Source: Gammaproteobacteria bacterium
GTDB taxonomy: Bacteria; Pseudomonadota; Gammaproteobacteria; DSM-16500
Assembly: GCA_027459575.1 (NCBI GenBank)
Contig: DAIDIB010000005.1
Span: 6,935-40,626 of the forward strand
DNA length: 33,692 nucleotides
Direction: 5' to 3'
Shown: positions 1 through 9,028 of the stretch, in pieces
Numbering within the stretch: position 1 is the stretch's first letter
Layout of the letters: the number at the start of each line of letters is the position of its first letter
Made by a program: the position numbers and the translations under genes
Notes under the pieces: model-generated
Seen by the model: the letters and a program-made list of their open reading frames with translations, nothing else
Told to the model about the DNA's origin: nothing
The model's database searches: none

Positions 1-309
1 TTCGGTTTCCCGATTATTCTCAAAGATGGCACACCGTTTAGCGTGAAAGACATCACCAGTTACATGCAAGCGCGCAAGATTGAAACCCGCCCAATTATCG
101 CGGGCAACATGGCGCGTCATCCGGCATTTAAAATGTATCAACATCGTGTCGCGGGCGAATTAAACGGCGCGGATACGGTGATGCATAAAGGCTTTGCGTT
201 TGCTTGCCATCATGCGGTTAATCAGGCTGCACGCGAATATGTGGTGAATACCATTGACGCTTTCATAGCTGAGTTTATGGCGGGTAAAATAGCGAAGGCG
301 GCAAACTAA
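1..309 (+). CDS. C-terminal part of DegT/DnrJ/EryC1 (RfbH-like, CDP-4-keto-6-deoxyglucose-3-dehydrase-type) aminotransferase, truncated by window edge
   Basis: Frame is open from base 1: FGFPIILKDGTPFSVKDITSYMQARKIETRPIIAGNMARHPAF...; the (I/E)TR..(F/I)AGN..R.PA motif is typical of RfbH-type C-termini. Confidence 0.75.
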   Translation, partial: FGFPIILKDGTPFSVKDITSYMQARKIETRPIIAGNMARHPAFKMYQHRVAGELNGADTVMHKGFAFACHHAVNQAAREYVVNTIDAFIAEFMAGKIAKAAN

Positions 310-1274
310 TGACAAAAACAAAAGTACTTATCTGCGGCGCGACGGGCTTCATCGGCCGCAACATGACTGAGCAACTGAGCAAACGCGCGGATTTAGAAGT
401 ACACGCCGTGCGCTTCAACCGTCCGGAATATAAATGCGATAATGTCACCTGGCATCAGGCTGACTTGCGTAATCAGGCCGACCTCGAGCGCGTGATCAAA
501 GGTGTGGATGTGATTATTCAGGCGGCGGCCACGACCTCTGGCTCCAAAGACATCGTGACACGACCTTATATACATGTCACGGATAACGCTGTGATGAATT
601 CTTTGCTGTTCCGTTCCGCATTCGAACACAAAGTAAAGCATGTCGTCTTCTTCAGCTGCACCGTGATGTATCCCTCCAGCGACAAAGCACTGAGAGAATC
701 TGATTTTGACGCCAACAAACCCTTGCATCCGCGGTATTTTGGCGTGGGCAACACGAAACTGTACATCGAAAAAATGTGCGAGTTTTACGCCGGCATTTGC
801 GATACGAAATTCACCGCTATCCGCCATTCCAACATCTACGGCGCACACGACAAATACGACCTGGAACGCAGCCATGTGTTCGGCGCCACCATCACCAAAG
901 TGATGACCGCTACTGATAAGATTTCTGTGTGGGGTACTGGCGAAGAAGAACGTGATTTGTTGCATGTTGATGATCTGGTGCGTTTCGTTGAATTAGCTAT
1001 CGCCAAACAACCTGAAAAATATCGCTTATATAATTGCGGTCTAGGTCAGGCAATCGCGATTCGCGATTTAGTGCGCAAGATAGTCGACTACTCCGGCAAA
1101 AACTTAAAAATCGAGCATGATCTTTCTCAGCCGACTATTAAAACCAGTTTGTTTCTGGATTGCTCTTTTGCCAAAAAAGAACTGGGCTGGGAGCCGCAAG
1201 TCAGTTTAGACGATGGCATTAAGACCACACTTGCCTGGTGGAAAGAACATATCGGCATGAAAGCTGTCGCTTAA
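309..1274 (+). CDS. NAD-dependent epimerase/dehydratase (extended SDR)
   Basis: GATGFIGRN Rossmann motif at N-terminus, YxxxK-like region, GxGEEERDLLHVDDLV typical of sugar epimerases; ATG overlaps preceding stop. Confidence 0.9.
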   Translation: MTKTKVLICGATGFIGRNMTEQLSKRADLEVHAVRFNRPEYKCDNVTWHQADLRNQADLERVIKGVDVIIQAAATTSGSKDIVTRPYIHVTDNAVMNSLLFRSAFEHKVKHVVFFSCTVMYPSSDKALRESDFDANKPLHPRYFGVGNTKLYIEKMCEFYAGICDTKFTAIRHSNIYGAHDKYDLERSHVFGATITKVMTATDKISVWGTGEEERDLLHVDDLVRFVELAIAKQPEKYRLYNCGLGQAIAIRDLVRKIVDYSGKNLKIEHDLSQPTIKTSLFLDCSFAKKELGWEPQVSLDDGIKTTLAWWKEHIGMKAVA

Positions 1275-1275
1275 T

Positions 1276-1310
1276 GTAGCCCGGATGAGAAAAACACTCA
1301 TCCGGCCTAC
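1276..1310. repeat. Inverted repeat GTAGCCCGGATGAG-AAAAACA-CTCATCCGGCCTAC (copy 1 of a dispersed hairpin repeat)
   Basis: Read directly; 14-bp arms with one mismatch; same arm sequence recurs at 25263-25297. Confidence 0.8.
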
Positions 1311-1311
1311 T

Positions 1312-2742
1312 CTAGTTCGGCACCAATGTTACTTTAAACACGTACGGCGAAGCAGCGGAATCTGAATCAACATTTGTATTTGGCAAGGTACTTTGTATAC
1401 CGCCAACGATATATCCAATCACCGTCGACTGCTTAATCGCATCCAGATTAATCACCTTATTAGGATACTGAGGAATATTGTTGGGGATAAAATACGCGCC
1501 AGCGCCAAAGAGCAACGCATTACCGGGATTAGAAGCGGTCGATAGTATCGTCGGATACTGGTTAGGCATTAAGTATTGCGTAAAGTTACCATTCATATCC
1601 ATTTTCACCGTTGTGACTTGATTAATGAACGGAATTCCGCTGTCTGTGGTAAAAACGCCGTTCTGATAAAATCCATACGAAATCCCGCCAAAAAAGATAT
1701 GGTAATTACTCGCGTTTTTTCCTGAATACAAGCTGGCGGTCGCGCAAACGTACTGATTCATCCCCTGCTTGAAACTTGATGGCGAATTGGGATCAGCCAT
1801 GACTGGATCATTCACGCCATTAATAACAACAGGGACCGTCCATACACCTGATGCGAGAGTAAAAACACCCGCATAAGCCACCAAACCATATTGGAGAAGG
1901 TTATTGCTATCTTTGAGCATGGTGGGAATAACATTCAGATCACGACGTCTAAAATTAGGATCCGGCAAAGCAGGCATGGAGCTGTAATAATCCGCGGCAA
2001 GTTTTCCACCCACACTTTTAATGACAAACTGCCTTACTTGCTTGCTATAAATACCGTTACTGTCGGTGGTATAGACGCCATCAAAATTTTGCCCGAAGAC
2101 TAACTGTGTCATATTCCCAAGCTTATACATTCTACCGCCAGTAATCTGAAATTGCTGGTTATAGAGTTGCTGCATATTTTTAGCTACCGAATTTTTGCCA
2201 GCTCCTCCTTTGATTACCCAATCGATTATCCCCGGCAGATAAAGTGCCGTTAAAACAGGCTTGGTGCCATATGTTCCCGTTGAGGAATCAACACCATAAC
2301 CACCTGTCATATAAAGCGTGTCGCCTTCCTGATGGCCCTGTGGGCTGGTTACAGATAAGGTCTCAATTTGCTGCTCACTCAACCCTGAACTTGGATCATT
2401 TAACGCGCGAAAGTTGACAGCGCCCGTTTGAAAATCCACGACATAAATACTTGAATTTTGCTGGTCGGGAGGAAAAGGATCAGAACCAAACCCATGCAAG
2501 CCGTTTATGCGCCCCGCTATGAATACCCATTTTCCTTTGGAAACACCCACCACACCCGAATGAAAGCCTACTGGCAAGCGAAAATTAGCTTGCTCTATTA
2601 CAATCTGGAAAGGTAGTTCTGATCCAGAAAGAATAGGACTTAAGGTATCTGTTTGGTTATCACCAGCATTAGCATAAACAGACATCATTCCGAAACTAAT
2701 AGCAACAAGCCATCTCAGAAACGCGATAGAAATCCTTTTCAT
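1312..2742 (-). CDS. Secreted hypothetical protein, possible Kelch-like beta-propeller
   Basis: N-terminal signal peptide (MKRISIAFLRWLVAISFGMMSVYANAG); recurring hydrophobic-GG/AG strands (WVFIAGRING, LYMTGGYGVD, IFFGGISYGF, GYIVGGIQST). Confidence 0.65.
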   Translation of the reverse strand: MKRISIAFLRWLVAISFGMMSVYANAGDNQTDTLSPILSGSELPFQIVIEQANFRLPVGFHSGVVGVSKGKWVFIAGRINGLHGFGSDPFPPDQQNSSIYVVDFQTGAVNFRALNDPSSGLSEQQIETLSVTSPQGHQEGDTLYMTGGYGVDSSTGTYGTKPVLTALYLPGIIDWVIKGGAGKNSVAKNMQQLYNQQFQITGGRMYKLGNMTQLVFGQNFDGVYTTDSNGIYSKQVRQFVIKSVGGKLAADYYSSMPALPDPNFRRRDLNVIPTMLKDSNNLLQYGLVAYAGVFTLASGVWTVPVVINGVNDPVMADPNSPSSFKQGMNQYVCATASLYSGKNASNYHIFFGGISYGFYQNGVFTTDSGIPFINQVTTVKMDMNGNFTQYLMPNQYPTILSTASNPGNALLFGAGAYFIPNNIPQYPNKVINLDAIKQSTVIGYIVGGIQSTLPNTNVDSDSAASPYVFKVTLVPN

Positions 2743-2754
2743 AAAAATCCTTTT

Positions 2755-3447
2755 TTATGCGAATTTATAGTTAATGCCGAGCGTACCTTGCACGATCGTA
2801 TTTGCAATCTGGAAAATATTGCCGGTGTTATCCGAGGTCGAATAACTGTTAGGCATAATGGCATCCACTTTGAGGCGAGCCGAAAATTTATCGTTGATAG
2901 CATATTCAATACCAGCGCCAACTGCTGATCCGAGCGGTTTCTTCTCCACATTGAATGAATTAAAGAAAGGAACGCTGCTTACGTTGGTTGTAGTGCCGGA
3001 TAAGTTAGTCCATGACAAACCAGCCGCCAGAAATAACAGCGTTCTCTCGGCTGCTATGCCGCCAATTAACTCCAATAAACAAAGATCGTTTAATTCATTC
3101 GTTGAATTCAGCTGATAAGTAGCGGTGGGAGAACCATATTGTTTATAAAAGGTATCGTTAGAGAATTCGGCGCTGAATTCCACGCCATAAACACCCGATA
3201 CCTGAGTCAGATCCATTTGGCGGCGATACCCTACTTGAAAACCGCCAGTAAAATGCGGGTTAGCGTTTTGCTGAATAGTGGCATTAAAAGTGGTGGCTTG
3301 ATTATCCGTGATAGACATGGTGTGTTGCTCGGCGCCGATATTGAGACCACCGTAGAGACCAGTCCAGTTATAATTAGCAAAAACAGGGGATGAAAGTAAG
3401 GAGACACTAACTAGCAAGCTAGAGGTAGCCAATTTGAATCGTTTCAT
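2755..3447 (-). CDS. Outer-membrane beta-barrel protein
   Basis: Signal peptide ending at ...SSPVFA, NWTGLYGGLNIG start, amphipathic strands, terminal ...LGINYKFA ending. Confidence 0.75.
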   Translation of the reverse strand: MKRFKLATSSLLVSVSLLSSPVFANYNWTGLYGGLNIGAEQHTMSITDNQATTFNATIQQNANPHFTGGFQVGYRRQMDLTQVSGVYGVEFSAEFSNDTFYKQYGSPTATYQLNSTNELNDLCLLELIGGIAAERTLLFLAAGLSWTNLSGTTTNVSSVPFFNSFNVEKKPLGSAVGAGIEYAINDKFSARLKVDAIMPNSYSTSDNTGNIFQIANTIVQGTLGINYKFA

Positions 3448-3602
3448 TTAAAAAGTCCCTTTATTGATGATTCTGCAAATGTGACGGAGTGTTTAATAAC
3501 TTAGCGGAAGATTAGGACAAATGCAAATATAACCATGCTCTTAACTGGCCTTGAACGGCGGACTTAAAAACCGTCGCCCTGACAACACCTAATGAGACAG
3601 CA

Positions 3603-4134
3603 TTATTTTTTCACAGAAGGTTTATGATCACGCGCCTTAATAAGAGTCTCTATCCCACATCTCGCACTCGGACGTTTTGCAACATCAACACGCCAACAAG
3701 CTTTAAAAAAATGCGCTACCCGCCGATTACATTTTTTGTCTATTTCCTCCGGCATGCCGCTCATCTTTTTAACTTGAATTGTAAGCGATTTTTGGCCAAC
3801 AGCCTCAAACGGGTCCTTTTTATGAAGCATGCTCCAAAACGTTAGTCCCAGTGCATACATATCAGAACCTTTGGTATTGTAAGCATGGCCTGGCATCATT
3901 ATTTCAGGCGCGACATAAAGCTCCGTTCCATATTTAGTACAACGTTTTTTAGCTTCTTCACTAGTGATAGCCAAACCAAAATCACATAATCTGGCGTGAT
4001 TGTCAGCGGTCAATAAAATATTTGCCGGTTTAATATCACAGTGCAAATAGTCAAAGGCATGCATAAACGATATTGCTGTGGTCGTTATTGATATCCGTTA
4101 TTTTAAGCGGAGTGACTTTTTTGCGAGATTCCAT
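3603..4134 (-). pseudogene. Eukaryotic-like Ser/Thr protein kinase remnant with N-lobe missing
   Basis: ORF 3603..4064 carries HCDIKPANILL, DFG and APE but no P-loop/VAxK N-lobe. A plausible original start at 4134 (MESRKKVTPLKITDINNDHSNIVYACL*) runs out of frame 4134->4051 and overlaps the kinase frame (..AISFMHAFDYLHCDIKPAN). Confidence 0.7.
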
Positions 4135-4228
4135 GCGGCATCCTTTCGTAGCACAGAGTTATTTCAGACTACATTAGATCGAACGTATGGAATATAGGGA
4201 TTTCCCATTACTAAAATGGGGTTCTACC

Positions 4229-4951
4229 TTAAAATCTATCTTTCCACTCTCTCAACTCTCGAAACTTCGCAACATTTTGTTTGCAGCGCAGAAAAGGGTT
4301 TGTCAAACGTTCAAGTCGCATATCAGATGGCACGGCTGGCTTTCCGCTACTGCGAAGATTGACTACCGCTTCGTAGCGTTTGGCAATATCAGCATTTTCC
4401 GGTTCTACCTGTACTGCGAAACGTAAATTATTCTGCGTGTATTCGTGTCCACAATAGACCTGTGTGTCATCCGGCAATGCAGCAAGCCGCTCTAGCGAAG
4501 CGAGCATTTGCTCTGCTGTTCCTTCAAACACACGTCCACAACCCGCGCAGAATAATGTATCGCCACTGAATAATAGTGGCTTGGCATAATACGCAACATG
4601 ACCGAGCGTGTGACCTGGAATATGAATAACAGTAAATGGCTCCGGCCACATCGAAAGCTTGAACACCTCACCATCTTTCACATGATGCGTCACAGACGAA
4701 ACATTTTCCAAAGCATGCGCATACACTTGCAAATCAGGATAGCGACTAACCAACTCCTCTATCCCACCCGTATGATCCCAATGTTTATGCGTCACCAAAA
4801 TCGCGATCGGCTTAAGCGAATGCTCCCTAAGATACGCCAACACCGGCGCCGCCTCACCCGGATCGACTATAAATACTTCTGCCAGCTCGCGATTGATGCC
4901 AAGCCAGATGTAGTTATCTTTGAGCGCGGGGATGAGGATTATTTCAAGCAT
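4229..4951 (-). CDS. gloB: Hydroxyacylglutathione hydrolase (glyoxalase II)
   Basis: ALKDNYIWL start, THKHWDHTGG metal-binding motif, PGHTLGHVAYY, FSGDTLFCAGCGRVFEGT, YCGHEYTQNNLRFA. Confidence 0.95.
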   Translation of the reverse strand: MLEIILIPALKDNYIWLGINRELAEVFIVDPGEAAPVLAYLREHSLKPIAILVTHKHWDHTGGIEELVSRYPDLQVYAHALENVSSVTHHVKDGEVFKLSMWPEPFTVIHIPGHTLGHVAYYAKPLLFSGDTLFCAGCGRVFEGTAEQMLASLERLAALPDDTQVYCGHEYTQNNLRFAVQVEPENADIAKRYEAVVNLRSSGKPAVPSDMRLERLTNPFLRCKQNVAKFRELREWKDRF

Positions 4952-5375
4952 AAATAATGTCCGAATGATGTGTTATATATTTATCAATAAACTCTCTTGG
5001 TTTGATAACTAGAATGTCGTTGAATCCATTAATTACAAGCAAATCATCATCGCCGCTAATAATGATTTTAGTACCTGATGCAATTGCACAAGCAATAAAT
5101 TTATCATCGTCTTTATCGCGAGAAATAGATTGCGTAAGCGACGGCACGTTATATATATGAGAATTAGTAATCAAAAGATCAATGATGTCGTTTACTTTTA
5201 CCTTCGGGTATTTTTTATAAAGAACCTTACTAACCCGAATATATTCATCGAGAATATCCACAGATAAAATTAAATCAATCTTTTTATTTTGCCAAGCATC
5301 TAATATTTTAGCAGGGGGACCAGACCAGAATATTCCAGACATAATAACATTAGTATCTAAAATAACTTTCATCAC
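4944..5375 (-). CDS. PIN-domain toxin
   Basis: MMKVILDTNVIMSGIFWSG start, SRDKDDDKFIACAIAS and ISGDDDLL acidic motifs. Confidence 0.85.
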   Translation of the reverse strand: MMKVILDTNVIMSGIFWSGPPAKILDAWQNKKIDLILSVDILDEYIRVSKVLYKKYPKVKVNDIIDLLITNSHIYNVPSLTQSISRDKDDDKFIACAIASGTKIIISGDDDLLVINGFNDILVIKPREFIDKYITHHSDIIYA

Positions 5376-5632
5376 TTTTTTCTTACTTCCTTAATGGCAT
5401 CTAAAAGAGCTTCCTTTGTAAGTCCAGCAGATTTGGCTTGCTTTCTTGCCTTAGCAATTAAACTTGAAAATTCATTGAGCGATGGCTGTGTGATTCGCTT
5501 TAAAATAACCACATCTTTCTCAGCAACAGCAATAAATTGGTCTCCTGCATGCAGGTCCATAATCATTCGGATTTCTTCTGGTATAACGATTTGTCCTTTT
5601 GAAGACATTCTGGTTGTCGATAGAGTACTCAT
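5372..5632 (-). CDS. AbrB/SpoVT/MazE-type antitoxin
   Basis: SSKGQIVIPEEIRMIMDLHAGDQF swapped-hairpin motif; stop overlaps toxin start; ATG at 5632 preceded by GAGGTG RBS (track start at 5641 is GTG). Confidence 0.85.
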   Translation of the reverse strand: MSTLSTTRMSSKGQIVIPEEIRMIMDLHAGDQFIAVAEKDVVILKRITQPSLNEFSSLIAKARKQAKSAGLTKEALLDAIKEVRKK

Positions 5633-5653
5633 TAATATCACCTCATTATTCAG

Positions 5654-5667
5654 TCTTACTAGTAAGA
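5654..5667. promoter_or_regulatory. Candidate operator of the TA operon (perfect 14-bp palindrome TCTTACTAGTAAGA)
   Basis: Perfect palindrome read directly, about 20 bp upstream of the antitoxin start; autoregulation is inferred. Confidence 0.5.
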
Positions 5668-5706
5668 TTATAGCAAATTGGACCGAACATTACAATCATG
5701 AATCAT

Positions 5707-5931
5707 TTATTCCTTTTCCGCACGCAATACCCCAAACCGAATCCTGCCCCATATCCTCTCATGAAAATAAAAAAGGCCAATTTTAGAGATAAACTCAAGC
5801 AAACCGATATAAAGACTGATATCCCACTTTTGCGTGACGATGAACGCCAACAAGGTGGTTGAAAATGTGCCAAACAAACGCCAGCTTGTGGCCTTGATGA
5901 TGCTGCGCAGATGTGATTCCTTCATTGCCAC
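5707..5931 (-). CDS. DUF2061 family small membrane protein
   Basis: SIIKATSWRLFGTFSTTLLAFIVT..., FISKIGLFYFHERIWGRIRFG, characteristic of DUF2061. Confidence 0.8.
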   Translation of the reverse strand: MAMKESHLRSIIKATSWRLFGTFSTTLLAFIVTQKWDISLYIGLLEFISKIGLFYFHERIWGRIRFGVLRAEKE

Positions 5932-5976
5932 TTCCTGTAAAAACTATTAGGATGTGCCAAGCGAAAAAAAGAATCA

Positions 5977-7002
5977 ATGGGGAATAAAATGAACTTTTAT
6001 AAGGGTAAAAATGTACTCGTTACCGGCGGCACTGGTTTGATTGGCCGTCCTTTAGTGGAAATGCTTGTGCAACAAGGCGCCAATGTTACGGTAGTCTCAC
6101 TCGATGACCCTTCCCGCGCGCCACAAGGCGTTACTTTCAAACGCGCAGATTTACGCGAGTTCAGCAACTGTTTAGAAATCTGTCAAAGTCAGGAAATCGT
6201 ATTTCAACTCGCTGGCGTCAAAGGCTCCCCCGCCATGACCGCCAAACGCCCTGCGAGCTTTTTTGTCCCGACCATCACTTTCAGCATTAACATGATGGAA
6301 TCTGCCCGTCGCGCTGGCGCAGAACGCTTCCTGTTTACCAGTTCGGTAGGTGTTTACTCCCCTGCCGAAGTATTTTACGAAGACGATGTATGGAAAACCT
6401 TCCCCTCGCCAAATGATCGCTTCGCTGGCTGGGCTAAACGCATGGGCGAACTACAAGCCGAAGCGTACAAAATAGAATACAACTGGGACAAAATCTCCAT
6501 CGTGCGCCCTGCGAACGTATATGGCCCTTACGATAATTTCGATCCGGCTAACGCCATGGTCATCCCCTCGCTCATCCGTCGCGCGATGGATGGCGAACGT
6601 CCATTGACTGTGTGGGGCGACGGCTCACCGATACGCGACTTCATCCACGCACGAGACGTGGCACGAGGCATGATGCTGGCGGTTGAGAATGGCATTAACG
6701 AACCTATCAATTTAGGTAGCGGTACTGGCGTCACCATCAAGCAAATCGCGGAAATTGTCGCGGCAAATGTACCTGGCGCGCCGGTAGAGTTAGTGTGGGA
6801 TACCACCAAACCCAGCGGCGACGCCAAACGCTTGATGGACATGAAGCGCGCCAATGGTTATGGCTTCACACCGCAAGTTTCCATTGAAGATGGCATTAAG
6901 GAAACAATTGCGTGGTTTGCGGAAAACCAGGGCAAAACTGAAAACAGATACAATGCCTTCACCGAAAAAGCTCACTTACCGACGGAAGCGGATAAAGCAT
7001 GA
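5977..7002 (+). CDS. NAD-dependent epimerase/dehydratase (GDP-fucose synthetase/UDP-sugar epimerase-like)
   Basis: VTGGTGLIGRPLVEML, NVYGPYDNFDP, WGDGSPIRDFIHARDVA; in-frame second Met (MNFYKGKN) is a plausible start. Confidence 0.9.
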   Translation: MGNKMNFYKGKNVLVTGGTGLIGRPLVEMLVQQGANVTVVSLDDPSRAPQGVTFKRADLREFSNCLEICQSQEIVFQLAGVKGSPAMTAKRPASFFVPTITFSINMMESARRAGAERFLFTSSVGVYSPAEVFYEDDVWKTFPSPNDRFAGWAKRMGELQAEAYKIEYNWDKISIVRPANVYGPYDNFDPANAMVIPSLIRRAMDGERPLTVWGDGSPIRDFIHARDVARGMMLAVENGINEPINLGSGTGVTIKQIAEIVAANVPGAPVELVWDTTKPSGDAKRLMDMKRANGYGFTPQVSIEDGIKETIAWFAENQGKTENRYNAFTEKAHLPTEADKA

Positions 7003-7730
7003 GAAAAGTCGCGATCGTGACAGGTGCCAGCCGAGGCATAGGGGCTGCGACAGCAGAACTACTAGCAAAAAATGGCTATGCTGTCTGTGTCAATTATCTA
7101 GGTAACGAAACACGCGGGAATGAAGTTGTTGCCGCCATCAAAAAAAATGGTGGTAACGCGATTGCTGTTAAAGCCGATGTGAGCAAAGAAGAAGATATTC
7201 TCAGATTGTTTGCGACTGTCGATAAAGAACTTGGTCCAGTCACCGCGCTGGTTAATAATGCCGGCACGAATGGCGGCATTTGCGAAGTTGCTGATATCAC
7301 TTTTGACCGGTTACATTCAGTATTCGCAGCCAATGTTTATGGCACCTTCATCGCCTCGCGCGAAGCGGTCAAGCGCATGAAAGAAAATGGCGGCGGTTGC
7401 ATTGTGAATGTTTCTTCTGAAGCATCAAAATTTGGTGGTACTAACCTGTCACACTATGCTGCTTCTAAAGCTGCGGTTAATACCTTCACCGTGGGTTTTG
7501 CTCGCGAAGTAGCACCATTCAACATTCGTGTTAATACGGTTAGCCCGGGCGTCATCGACACCGAGATGCATCACTCCTCCCCACCCGACCGTATCGCCAA
7601 TTTGCTCAAGACCCTGCCGATGGGTAGAATGGGCAACGTAACAGAAGTAGCCGAGATGATTAAATGGCTGGTATCGCCAGAATCATCTTATGTCAGCGGT
7701 GCGATTATTCCAGTAACAGGATCACGATAG
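6999..7730 (+). CDS. Short-chain dehydrogenase/reductase (FabG-like)
   Basis: VTGASRGIGAATAELL, VNNAGT, SHYAASKAAVNTFT, NTVSPGVIDTEM; ATGA overlap with upstream gene. Confidence 0.92.
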   Translation: MRKVAIVTGASRGIGAATAELLAKNGYAVCVNYLGNETRGNEVVAAIKKNGGNAIAVKADVSKEEDILRLFATVDKELGPVTALVNNAGTNGGICEVADITFDRLHSVFAANVYGTFIASREAVKRMKENGGGCIVNVSSEASKFGGTNLSHYAASKAAVNTFTVGFAREVAPFNIRVNTVSPGVIDTEMHHSSPPDRIANLLKTLPMGRMGNVTEVAEMIKWLVSPESSYVSGAIIPVTGSR

Positions 7731-7745
7731 GATGAGTTTTCCCTT

Positions 7746-9017
7746 ATGAGTATTTTTTTATCTATATTTGCTGCCACTTGCCGTCCACACAATATCACCC
7801 ATTTTCTCGATAATTTAAAAAACACCGCGGACGATTATTCTTCCTTTGAAGTATTGCTAAAACTGGACGAAGACGCGGATGACATGGCCAAGCTAATAGA
7901 AGATTACAAACAGTCATCGCCACTCAATATCAAATATTTGAAAACCGCGACACTGGATGGCTATTACTCGCTGGATGTCGGTTATAACGAATTGCTGAAA
8001 ATAGCTGACCCAGAGACTTATTTCTGTTGGCTTTTAACAGATGAAATTCGCCTGGAAACACAAGGCTGGGATACGATACTCAAAAAACAGATTGGCTTTT
8101 ATCCGGATGATATTTTTCGTATCAAGCTCTCGATCTTTCAGCTAAAGAATTACAATGACTTTTTTGAATGTTTGCCATGTCCCGACAATTACGCAGTGAC
8201 CACTCGCAAGTGGCTGGAAATTACGGGTGGCTGGGGCAATTTCTGGGGGCCGGATTCGTGGCATCAGTGTGTGGATTATTATTTGGGGTTGTGTAAGAAC
8301 AAGGATAATCCGTATGGGATTTGGCGGTCGTATCCGTTGTTTGATATTAAGGTGGGTGGGCAGGAGGCGGGGCAGGGGATTGAGGATCCAAAAAAACTGC
8401 GAGAACGCGCAAGAAAAATCTGGCGCGGCTGGGCGCGGCATAGCACGCATGCGGCGCAGGAAAATTTCAAGCGCCTTGCCCAGCGGTTAAATGCGCATAT
8501 CGTTGCCCATTCCCAAAAGTTAAACGAGTATACCCTTACAGAAAACTTATCAACAAAAACTATTACATTGATGGGGTCTGGACAAACCAGACAACACATT
8601 GACAAATGGAGCTATCAGCTACCACGATTACAACTAAGGTTTTTTTTGGGTAACAAAAAAATAAAATTGATTCATCTTATTCCTTTTCTTGCCATATATC
8701 ATAGAAAAGTGAAATATTATTGTAATATCGCCGTTTTGTTACGTTTACCTAAAAAACTAAGTGCGATTATTTATAGATCTTCCATTAAAAAAATTATTCA
8801 ACTGCCTCGCTTGATTATAAACCTACTAGAACTTCTGTTAGATTCACCTTATTATTCGTATAGAATCCTTTGTTTAATTTTACGTAGCTTGACGACTATT
8901 TTTAGAAAATTTTGTTCGTTTTTTATGCGATCAAATACTAGGGCGCTGATTACTTATAACTATAATGGCAAGAGTTTAATAATTAATAGCCCAAACCAGG
9001 TTGGGACTGTTAAATAA
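7746..9017 (+). CDS. Putative GT-A-like glycosyltransferase (family A, copy 1)
   Basis: Paralogous to 17892..19409; LLKLDEDADD, TDEIRLETQGWDTILKK; in a glycan locus. Confidence 0.6.
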   Translation: MSIFLSIFAATCRPHNITHFLDNLKNTADDYSSFEVLLKLDEDADDMAKLIEDYKQSSPLNIKYLKTATLDGYYSLDVGYNELLKIADPETYFCWLLTDEIRLETQGWDTILKKQIGFYPDDIFRIKLSIFQLKNYNDFFECLPCPDNYAVTTRKWLEITGGWGNFWGPDSWHQCVDYYLGLCKNKDNPYGIWRSYPLFDIKVGGQEAGQGIEDPKKLRERARKIWRGWARHSTHAAQENFKRLAQRLNAHIVAHSQKLNEYTLTENLSTKTITLMGSGQTRQHIDKWSYQLPRLQLRFFLGNKKIKLIHLIPFLAIYHRKVKYYCNIAVLLRLPKKLSAIIYRSSIKKIIQLPRLIINLLELLLDSPYYSYRILCLILRSLTTIFRKFCSFFMRSNTRALITYNYNGKSLIINSPNQVGTVK

Positions 9018-9028
9018 TCTTGTCACTT

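Noticed and set aside
393-965. 190-aa minus-strand ORF
   Set aside because: Antisense to the well-supported epimerase gene 309..1274; no recognisable domain and shadow-like composition.
2653-3393. Cluster of short plus-strand ORFs
   Set aside because: Antisense to the outer-membrane barrel and secreted-protein genes; no domains.
4598-4957. 119-aa plus-strand ORF
   Set aside because: Antisense to gloB; no protein-like features.
5795-5977. 60-aa minus-strand ORF upstream of the epimerase
   Set aside because: Alternative frame overlapping DUF2061; no supporting features.
8227-8490. 87-aa plus-strand ORF rich in G/R/I/W
   Set aside because: Out-of-frame by-product of the G-rich patch in 7746..9017.
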